Shown piece after piece: positions 55,801 to 64,000 of a stretch of 64,000 nucleotides of DNA. Numbering within the stretch: position 1 is the stretch's first letter; each line of letters opens with the position of its first letter. The notes under the pieces are model-generated. The model saw only the letters and a list, made by a program, of their open reading frames with translations. It had not been told where the DNA came from and ran no database searches. This DNA comes from Ceratotherium simum simum (lineage: Eukaryota > Chordata > Mammalia > Perissodactyla > Rhinocerotidae). The stretch covers positions 1,351,559 to 1,415,558 of the forward strand of contig NW_004454216.1 of assembly GCF_000283155.1 (NCBI RefSeq). Direction: 5' to 3'. The position numbers and the translations under genes are program-made.

Positions 55801-57448
55801 ATTGTCATCTACTTTTCTAGGAATTCCCCTTCCCTCATCCACATAGTCACAAAAGACAGTATTACCCTACACTTTCTTACGCATGATGATTGAGTCATCA
55901 GTAAGCAATTGACTCCTGAGTATTTTACATTTTTATTGAGGCAATGATTCTTCAGGTCAGTTGGAAAAGGTTATATTCCCTTCAGTTAGAGTTTTATTTG
56001 GTGCCTAGCAAGACAACAACAGTTAGATTGAGAACTCACCAATGGTGATATTGGTCTACAAAGAATGGCTAGAAGAGCCTTTGGGACCTGAACAAGATTT
56101 ACTCTCCATTGACCTCAAAGAATAGTGCTCTGAAAAAAAGAGCTCAAACCGAATTGTTCTAAACTGGATGGGCAGGGGACTTCTAAATAGCCTATTTGAG
56201 AATATTCAGATTATATAATTTAACTTGGGATATTTAGGAATCATTGTATTTTCAATGAATTCTGTCTTTTCCTCTTCCCTGTGTTCTGTGGTGAATGGCT
56301 CCTATCTGGTTTTCAATTACTGACTTTCTCATAATGCCACATTCCTTGTTCTTTCTTTTCTATGTTCTTCAGTGGAAGCTGGTTTCTGTTGGTTCCCTAT
56401 TGCAACATATATTTTAGTAGTGCCATGGTTTATGGCATTCTGATACTGCAGGTTCAGGAACACATCTATTTGGTAAGATGAGGTGAAAGAAAGAACATTG
56501 ATAGTGACCTTGATAAATGCAAAAATAGAACAACAGGATGAAATTCAATAAAGAAAATTCAAGGTAGTTGATTTATAGACAGAGGCACAAAAATATAAAT
56601 ACAAAGTAGGGAACACCACTGTGCAACTGTGTAGAGCTTTACAGCTAACACAATAATTTGCTGGAGGGAAGAAGAGAGGGATGAATTGCATTCAAACTTT
56701 TTATATACCTGAAAAATTTTGAGAGACTAGTGCCCATCAGTTGTTCTCCATGGATGAAATAAATAAAGAAAAGAAAATTGGCTTAGAATAAAGAATATTA
56801 TTTTGGTTGTATACCAGCAAGGCTTCCTATCAGAGGGATGAAATACTGAAATGGGATCCTAAAGGAGATTTTGGAATCTCTTGTCATTCAATAAGTATTT
56901 ATTGCTATCCCTGAGGAATCATCATAAAGAGAACAGAAAATTCCCTGAGCTAGAAAATTTAGTTCTTTGCCTGCTTAAAGAAAGGTAGCTGAACAATGTT
57001 TTAGCCTTCTCCCTGGCTCTAGAATACTTCCAAAAACATGATTCAGGGGAACTCAGGATTCTAGAAAGTGAATTGTTTAGAGCTGTATGTTCAGTTGGTC
57101 CCATGCTATACCCTTTCTATTAAAAAAAAAAAAAAAAAGAGGTACCTGTATTTTATATAGGCCTTTCTCCCAATTTTAAGTTTGACTCTCAAAGGTGTAT
57201 TGACCTCCGTGACTAGCTGTGGTTTGGAGAGATGGTTCCTATTTTATACCAGCATTACCCTCCTTCACCACTTATGACAGCTAACATTTTCTATCATTAA
57301 GTTCAGAATGAAGATTAAAGATAGAAATAATTCATTCTAATTAGCATAACCACCAAATCAAAATGGACTGCCTTATAGTTTCTAAAACATGACCTTGCAA
57401 AATTATGTTCTATCCCAGAACCTAAATTTCTTTTCCTCCCCTCCCTGT
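55801..57448. other. Unassigned DNA, no gene
   Basis: No element recognised; an A18 run lies near 57122. Confidence 0.4.
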
Positions 57449-57458
57449 ACCACATTGT

Positions 57459-57667
57459 ATCTTTTTATAATTTTATTTATTTATTTTTTCCCCCAAAGCC
57501 CCAGTAGATAGTTGTATGTCATAGTTGCACATCCTGCTAGTTGCTGTATGTGGGACGCGTCCTCAGCATGGCCGGAGAAGCGGTGCGTCGGTGCGCGCCC
57601 GGAATTGAACCCGGGCCGCCAACAGCAGAGTGCACGCACTTAACCACTAAGCCACGGGGCCGGCCCC
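57459..57667 (-). repeat. ERE SINE (short-tail type), antisense
   Basis: On the plus strand: a T/TTTA-rich tail, 'CCCCAAAGCCCCAGTAGATA', 'CACATCCTGCTAGTTGCTGT', 'GTGGGACGCGTCCTCAGCAT', an antisense B box GGAATTGAACC (57601-57611), 'CTTAACCACTAAGCCACGGG' and the CCGGCCCC head. The duplication ACCACATTGT is perfect (57449-57458, 57668-57677). Same short structure as the copy at 3498. Confidence 0.94.
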
Positions 57668-57879
57668 ACCACATTGTCTCTTAATTATAGCCCTAAAGTA
57701 TCCTAAATTCTAGAAATGTGAACCCTGTGATTGCATTCCACGACACAAGGGCCACAGGGGGAAAACTTTTGAGGAATGCCAGAGGAAAGACATTCAGCAA
57801 AATGAGAGATGACTTACCTAGCAAGGCAAGACTGACATTTTCTCTAATAGCAAAACCCCCATTTCAAGTTCAGGATATG

Positions 57880-58178
57880 ATCTGCCCAATAGAAATGTAA
57901 TATGAATTACATATATAATTTAAAATTTTCTGGTAGCTACACTAAAAAAAATAAGTAAAATATATTTTAAAAATATACTTTATTTAACCCAACATACACA
58001 CAATATTATCATTTCAACATGCAATAAACATAAAAACATTAACAAGATATTTTACATTCTTTGAAATCTGGTTTGTATTTCACACTTATAGAATATCTCA
58101 ACTTGGACTAGCCACATTTCAAGAGCTCAGTAGCCACATATAGCTATTGACTGCTATATTCGACAGAGAAGTTCTAGA
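57880..58178. mobile_element. DNA transposon MITE, probably hAT
   Basis: 'TCTGCCCAATAGAAATGTAA', 'AATTTAAAATTTTCTGGTAG', 'CAATATTATCATTTCAACAT', 'GAAATCTGGTTTGTATTTCA', 'TTGGACTAGCCACATTTCAA' and the right end 'TATATTCGACAGAGAAGTTC' follow a widespread mammalian MITE. Its ends are imperfect inverted repeats (TCTGCCCAATA against TCTCTGTCGAATA). I recognise the family pattern, not its name. Confidence 0.75.
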
Positions 58179-58309
58179 TCATATATCTAACTTCAGCTGC
58201 AAGGAAAGGAAAGAACAAAGCAAGAAAAGGTAGAATCATCTCTGTGGTGTTTGCTCCATCATTTGTCTTAATTCTTTTCCCTCTTACCACATAGGAAAAA
58301 ATACTTGGA

Positions 58310-58650
58310 GAGGTCAATGGACAGGGCATTGTCAAGTCTTTGCTTAAATGGCGCTTTTGCAGTCTCACCTGATCACTCTCTGTAACATTGCAACTCCACC
58401 CTATCCCACACTCCTGATTCCCCCTTACATTGTGCTCTTTATCCCATAGCACTACAACCTTCTAATATACTCTATTATTTATTTATCATTATGTTGTTCA
58501 TTGTCTGTCTTCTTCCCCTATAGAATGCAAGAGAAGATGAGAGCAGGAATATGTGTCTATTTAGGTCACTAAGGTAAACCAAGTACTGGACCAGTGCCTG
58601 GCATACAGTAGGTCCTCTAACAGTAGCTGATGAATGTTGGAGGAATGAGT
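58310..58650 (+). repeat. L2 LINE 3' end, sense
   Basis: 'CATTGCAACTCCACCCTATC', 'TTATCCCATAGCACTACAAC', 'TGTTCATTGTCTGTCTTCTT', 'CCCCTATAGAATGCAAGAGA' and 'CCAGTGCCTGGCATACAGTA' run to the L2 terminus. Confidence 0.88.
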
Positions 58651-58659
58651 CAAACTTTA

Positions 58660-58800
58660 AAGCTTGGAATTTTACAGATGAAGACAGTGGAGCCCAGAGA
58701 AGTAAACTGATTTGTCAAGGTCAAACAAGCTGGTCAATGTCAGAGCCAGTCTTAAGACCCAAGTTTTTGAACCACTCATCTGAAGCTTTTTACACCATTC
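58660..58800 (-). repeat. MIR SINE, antisense
   Basis: 'TTTTACAGATGAAGACAGTG', 'GAGCCCAGAGAAGTAAACTG', 'CAAGGTCAAACAAGCTGGTC' and 'AGAGCCAGTCTTAAGACCCA' are antisense MIR. Confidence 0.88.
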
Positions 58801-58884
58801 CATGTGTAAAAAGAAAGAAAGGCAGAAAAATAATTCAGTTATTAGATATGAAATATAAATTATGGTATTGATAGTGCAATAAAT

Positions 58885-58985
58885 TTGTGTTGGATTATGA
58901 GTTCCTAGAGGGCAGAGACTATGTCTTATTCAGCTTTGAACCTTCCTCCCCATCCCCAATAATTGCAAAGAATATTTTACACACC
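58885..58985 (+). repeat. L2 LINE 3' end fragment
   Basis: 'ATTATGAGTTCCTAGAGGGC' with 'AGAGACTATGTCTTATTC' is L2 3'UTR; the terminus has been replaced by a TTAA repeat. Confidence 0.7.
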
Positions 58986-59035
58986 ATAAATTAATTAATT
59001 AATTAAATTAATAAATTAATCAAATTAATTAAAGA
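58986..59035. repeat. (TTAA)n microsatellite
   Basis: TTAATTAATTAATTAAATTA with further imperfect units. Confidence 0.93.
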
Positions 59036-59574
59036 ATGAGTGGTCAACGTATCTGGCTTGTGGTATAATATGTGCTTTTCTTTTACTGGGAAGACAATGG
59101 AAAGAAGTTGCTGTGTTCACCCCCGAAGATTATTAGCTTTTCATCATGGTTTGGAGAGTTTGGAATGAGGTTGACATGTCTTCTGCTGCTATTAGCAACT
59201 AGCCTCTGGAGCTGAAACACTGAATCTAAGAAAAGAGAAGATTCCAGAGGCAGATTTTGACAACTGTCTAGTTTCTAATTCTCTTTAAAGGTTTATCAGG
59301 GCCATGAGTGTTGCTAGTTTGAATCAAATTTGATGTTTATGTTTCTGAGAATCTGGCTTTTCAGACTGAAATCAATGTGGTGATGACAAATTATGCAGCT
59401 GACTAAGTAAGAACAAAAACTGCCCATTGTATGTACCTGTAATAAAACTCAGCTATTGCCAGGATGGGATTACATTCATGATATTTTTATGTAATAAAAT
59501 ATAACCTCTCTTTCAATAATGTTCACAACATCCTTAATCCTTTGATTCCCTTGGGAGCGTGGAAAGAGACAATT
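59036..59574. other. Unassigned DNA, no gene
   Basis: Nothing recognised. Confidence 0.4.
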
Positions 59575-59690
59575 GTTACCTTCCTTCATTAGAAAAGGAA
59601 ATGGGAATGGAGAAAGACATCTGTTGGTTATTCAGCAAGTTAGCAGCTAGATCACAAATCCAGATCTCTGCACTCTAAGGACACCTAAGA
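59575..59690 (-). repeat. Possible MIR SINE, antisense
   Basis: 'TAGCAGCTAGATCACAAATC' followed by 'CAGATCTCTGCACTCTAAGG' has the spacing of antisense MIR, but the core is weak. Confidence 0.45.
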
Positions 59691-60299
59691 AAGATTCTAG
59701 ATAAGAGTCTAGTCATCTTTGATATCCATTTGAACTAAAGGTCATGTCCTCATTTAAAAGCAGCACTAGCCAGGACCCTAAGAAATCCTACTTGCAGAGG
59801 AAATTTACAATCAAAAGTTTACAGAAACATGCTATTGGCATCCTAGTAGCTTGCTCAGCTTGAACATATGCTATCTGATCCTTTTTTAGAACATAAAAAA
59901 ACCAGTGCTAGAACTTTGGGTGCAGCTTAAAGTACAAACCTAGGACAACTAGGAGCAATGCCCCTATGATTGAATTTGAATTTGAATGGAGAATTTCAGT
60001 AACTTTGAAACAAATTGTGGGCATCCAACTATCATTTCTTTGAATTTTAAGTCTTCTTGAAGGGACCGCAGATCACATAGCTATTAAAAATTAAGCCATA
60101 TTTTGCAGATTACTTTGGCTGGACATGTTAAAATGTCTTCATTTGCCATGGCTGGGGCCCAGTATTAGAGTGACAATCTTCAGAGGCTAGAGTTGTCTTG
60201 GCTGGTAGTATTTTATTGTCAGGCAGGGGCTACACAAATGCAATTTGAGTTTCTATCTATGGATTCCATCCTATATTAATCTGATTCTGAAACAAGCCG
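59691..60299. other. Unassigned DNA, no gene
   Basis: Nothing recognised. Confidence 0.4.
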
Positions 60300-60455
60300 T
60301 TGTGGCTAAGGAAAGAAAGCACTGTCTTAAGGATCAGAAGAATAGGTTTAAATCTTGCTCTATCACTTGCAGTATAATCTGAGGAAAATTGTTCAACTTC
60401 TCTGAGCCTTGGATTTTTCATCCAAAAAAATGGAAAGGAGAAAATTCTAGTTGAA
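60300..60455 (+). repeat. MIR SINE
   Basis: 'GGTTTAAATCTTGCTCTATC', 'CACTTGCAGTATAATCTGAG' and 'CAACTTCTCTGAGCCTTGGA' are sense MIR. Confidence 0.82.
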
Positions 60456-60484
60456 GGGAACCGTATAAACAGAGACCTGGTGGT

Positions 60485-61120
60485 GAGGATGACAGAAGGC
60501 CCTGGACTTGACTAGGGCAGTGACTGCATATTTGGGAAAAAAAAAAAAAAAAGAGGTGGCATGGATAGAGTTACGTAAGCAGGGCCAGAATAAGGATGTG
60601 GACTCAGCTCAGTGGGCCACTGGCAACCAGAGAAACACGAGAAAAGGGTATGTAAAAGATTGGCCAATGGTGGTGACAAAATGCATCAAAGAGCAAAGTA
60701 CCTGGAATTGGGAAGGCTCCTCAGAAGTGAGTTGCAATAATTCACATGTAAGGTGAGGAGATCTGATGTAGTATTGTGGTACAGGGAACAGAGGGAAGAA
60801 AATCAGTAGGACTTGGTGAATCTCTCTCTCACATATATACATGAAAAGAAGAGAAGAATGAGTCAAGGATGACTGCAAGTTTTAGGCCTGGGTGATGGTG
60901 AAGATGATGATGTAATATACAGAGAAAGAATACAGGAGAGGAGAATAGAACAGGTTTCCAAGATGTTGAATTAGAGAGTAGTGATGGCAAGTCATCCATG
61001 GGGAAACATTGAGTGAGCTTTTGGTGTGTGGACCTGGTAATGTGGACATATCCAGATTAAGTATGATGGTGATAGTTGAAGCCATTGGAACAGATGAGCT
61101 CTCCTGGTGAATAGAGAAAA
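60485..61120 (-). repeat. L2 LINE, antisense (RT C-terminal region)
   Basis: The strongest part is 60735-61120: 'AGTAGGACTTGGTGAATCTC', 'GAGTCAAGGATGACTGCAAG', 'TTTTAGGCCTGGGTGATGGT', 'AGATGTTGAATTAGAGAGTA' and 'TGAAGCCATTGGAACAGATG'. A short match 'GACTTGACTAGGGCAGTGAC' lies near 60505, with an A16 run and uncertain sequence between. It is paralogous to part of the L2 at 6733. Confidence 0.75.
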
Positions 61121-61149
61121 GAGAGAGCATAACTCAGGATTTAGGATGG

Positions 61150-61240
61150 AACGTTGGAGAATTAAATGTGATAATCTATGTAAAGTAGTTAGCACAGTGA
61201 CTGGCATATAGTAAGAGATGAATAAATGGCAGCTTTTACT
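61150..61240 (+). repeat. MIR SINE 3' part
   Basis: 'GAGAATTAAATGTGATAATC' then 'GTAGTTAGCACAGTGACTGG', ending 'AGATGAATAAATGGCAGC'. Confidence 0.83.
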
Positions 61241-61839
61241 ATACGTAGTTAAGAACACAGATTTAAAAGATAAGGCAGACAAGGAGTTTTCAAAGGAGAG
61301 AGGCATGCATGGTAAACTATAGCAGCTCCTCTTTCTGATTAGAGAGTGTAGTCTCCATGGTAAGGGAGTTGGGCCTCAGTGTGAGGGTGCCCAGGGCTCC
61401 AAAGGATCATCTTCCACAAAACTTACAAACTATGGAACAGAACCGAATATTAACAGCTTTCTTGGTGGGTTGAATTCCTGAGAGGTATGTTAATTGATTA
61501 TTTAGATGTAAGCTGGAAGTGACATAAAATACGACCCACAGATCTATCTTTTTTTTTTAAGCCAGAGTTTGTAAGACTACCATTTCTCTTCTTGTAGCCA
61601 GTTAAGATCAGCCTTGGAGCCACAAAGTGTGGGTCAAACTATTCTTGTTTGCGTTGAGTCCACGGGCAGTTAGCATCAACTAGAACAGGGACTTCTACTT
61701 TGTAATATCCCTCCAACTCCATAACCTCTTGATCTTGGCTCTATATACCTGGACAGCTCTCTAATCAAGCAGCCCTAACGTGAGGCTCTATAAATACTGT
61801 GGTACCCATAGTACCCATATAGGCAGATACTCCTAGAAA
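61241..61839. other. Unassigned DNA, no gene
   Basis: Nothing recognised beyond a T9 run near 61551. Confidence 0.4.
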
Positions 61840-61990
61840 ATCATTTATCCATTTGTTAATATATATTGAGCACCTATGCTGATCCAGGCACAATGTCATC
61901 CACACTGAAAAAAAGAAGGTTCTAGAAAAGAGTAAGTCAATGAATAGATAGCGGAGTGGAGAGAAAATAATTAGTAAGGGCTAAAGAGAT
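61840..61990 (-). repeat. L2 LINE 3' end, antisense
   Basis: 'TTAATATATATTGAGCACCT' and 'ATGCTGATCCAGGCACAATG' are the antisense L2 terminus. Confidence 0.72.
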
Positions 61991-64000
61991 TCAGGCTGTT
62001 AATAAAATGTCACAAAGCATTGAACTCTGCATCTGTCTTTTTAAGTTCTCTCCACTTTATAGCAGAGAAGACAATTAGATGTGTAGGCTACTCAATCCTA
62101 ATTTCTGAATTCAAGAAGAAATTAATGGTTCCAAAACAAGAAGAGTTTTTCTACTTTTCCTACATCAATCCAGCATGAGCACAAATGTATCTCTGTTAAG
62201 GTTAGGGGGAGAAAGAGGGAGGGAGAATATGATTACTGCCAGAACAAGCTCAACAGACATGAACAGAAAAGAATTTTACTGGCAGAAATTAGAAATTGTT
62301 CTTTCTCACTCCACCAACACATAAGTAATAAACGCAGAACTACCTTCTGCTGCCTTTATAAGCTATGTTACAAAAATGATGCTTCAAGTGACATAAGTAG
62401 AATCTGCCATGCAATAAAACTGTACCACCCCACCTAGCACACCTGAAACTATTTTAAAAATATTTAATTTTTGCTTGTGATATTTTTCATATAGACCCAA
62501 TAGTCTAAGTTAGTTTATAAATGAAACTAAAACTTTTTGGCCATGGGCCTTTGCAAAACCACCAGAACAGACTGAAAAGTGTATGATGCAATCTTTGGAA
62601 TTAATAAAAACTGACACACACACACACAAGTTAAGTGAGCGTTTCATGCATGAGACATGTAATATTTCAGAGGGTACCAGACATGTGTAATGAGATGTTA
62701 AAATGAGACTCTGTCTGCCTTTGGCCAAAGCCTCTATGATAATGAATGCCAACCACTCCCACATTCCAAAGTGAGGTGCCGGATCCCCTAGGCAGGACTT
62801 ACTGTTTTGTAACCATTACTTGGTCACCCCTTCCCTGCCTAGAAAAATAAGGTTGGAGATGCTGAGAGAGTTTTTGGAGATTGAGAAAAGAATATCTTCT
62901 CGAGTGAGTTGTGGAAGCGTGGTGACATTTGCCTTCCTCATCAAGCCTAACTTGCACCCACATGGACCCCTGTATTGTACCTCAAGCCCAGTGAGAGGGG
63001 TGTCAAGGAGGACACCAGAGTTCAATATGTGTCTCCAGGTCAACCGTGAGAAATCTAAAGGGTTAGAGACTGCTTGAAGTAACCTGAGGCAGCAGAACAA
63101 AGCACTGCAGCTGGTAAGTAACTACATCCCCGCTGACAATGAGCCATGGTGCTTGTTTGCTATGAGTCAGTTGTGGACAATGCAGCAGAGAGGCTGCTGA
63201 CCTGGAACTGGTTAGAATAGTGCCAGGAGGGTTTTCTTTGAGGGACAAGAGAACCTTCAGCAGAAAGAGGCTCAGAAGTATCAATGGATAAAGAAATTCT
63301 GGGGAGGTGCAGAGAGGGGTTGTCAGCAGCCCCCCTCTGACAGTTGAAGGGGCTACAATTGAGTACTTTTCAGGGGGATCTCTGAGGAGGCCACAAAAGC
63401 ACCCCTAGAGAGTTGGCCTGCATCTCTGCCCCAGCCAGAAGAAATTAAGACCACTACAGTAGTGCTGGTCAGACTTTTGCTGTCCCACATCCCTCCTGCC
63501 TCCTCACACTTCAATATTAAAGGAGCCAGAGTGAGCCCAGTGAGTGGGACAGAAGAAAAGGAAACAACCCACACCCACCTGCACAGCAAGCTTCCAGTTG
63601 ATGCATGTCCAAGTTGGAGGAAAGAAGATGACGTAACTTTGAATGAAGTTCAGAATTTTTACTATTACACTGGACTAGACATACAATTACTGAACTAAGA
63701 CTGTTTTAGGAAATCAAATGACCAAAGGAGACAGGATTTTATTATCTAATTGTGAGCATATAAACTGTGAGGTCTGCCCAAGATTTCATCTGGGAGTAGA
63801 GGAAAATGTAATTGCACAGAGTGTAGGCAGTGAAAGAAAAGTACAAAGTTGTTTTCTGATTGCACTCTACTTTTTTCCTATACATCCACAGCTCCTGCTG
63901 AAAGGACAGACCCTAGAGAGCCTTGTTTTGCCCCTTGTGACTCCACTTCACTCCCAATTCCTGGCCATAGTTGATCAGACCAGAGAAGGGTATCTGACCA
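61991..64000. other. Unassigned DNA, no supported gene
   Basis: Apart from a short CA run, no element was recognised. Several 73-94 codon frames on both strands at 62510-63698 overlap one another and show no familiar domain. Confidence 0.4.
62613..62628. repeat. (CA)n microsatellite, short
   Basis: Eight CA units (GACACACACACACACACAAG context). Confidence 0.95.

Noticed and set aside
60508..60878. Plus and minus frames near 60.5-60.9 kb as small proteins
   Set aside because: They overlap antisense L2 sequence and an A16 run.

Overview
This is a stretch of mammalian nuclear chromosome, AT-rich and packed with decayed interspersed repeats. No protein-coding gene, RNA gene or CpG island can be supported in it. 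The open reading frames are short, and the longer ones either fall inside transposon remnants or look like chance. It is best read as intergenic or deep intronic DNA.

The host is most likely a perissodactyl (horse, rhinoceros or tapir). Seven copies of the ERE family are present, a tRNA-derived SINE known from that order; it starts with a GGCCGGCCC-type head and a 'TTAGCGGTTAAGTG' A-box region. I cannot tell the families of the order apart from this sequence alone. Everything else (L2, MIR, CR1/L3, MER5-type hAT elements, MLT1 LTRs, HAL1, L1M) is shared by placental mammals.

Layout. 1-6 kb: MIR, L2 pieces, a young ERE with a perfect target-site duplication, and a MER5-type DNA transposon with a perfect 8-bp duplication. 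6.4-8.9 kb: two antisense CR1/L3 pieces flanking a 1.8-kb antisense L2. 9.7-15.4 kb: LTR-like debris, L2 3' end, L1 3' end, MIR. 15.8-19 kb: antisense L1 ORF2/3'UTR with an ERE inserted in it. 20.7-22.1 kb: antisense L2 interrupted by an ERE that itself contains the 100-N assembly gap. 24.3-25.9 kb: MIR and two MLT1 LTRs in opposite orientation. 28-38 kb: scattered MIR, MER5, L2, MLT1 and an ERV-type LTR. 41-43.4 kb: sense L1 3' end followed by an ERVL-like LTR. 44.1-46.1 kb: a HAL1 element interrupted by two EREs. 46-62 kb: MIR, L2, L1, two EREs, a probable hAT MITE and several microsatellites. The final 2 kb has only a short CA run.

The ERE insertions cut L1, L2 and HAL1, so EREs are the youngest layer, and most keep clear target-site duplications. 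The gap of exactly 100 N lies inside an ERE; a sister copy at 44.9 kb suggests only about 39 bases are missing. I found no convincing undescribed system. The most useful observations concern ERE structure, nested insertions, the gap, and a few local duplications. Family names rest on recognising consensus-like sequence by eye; boundaries of old elements are approximate.
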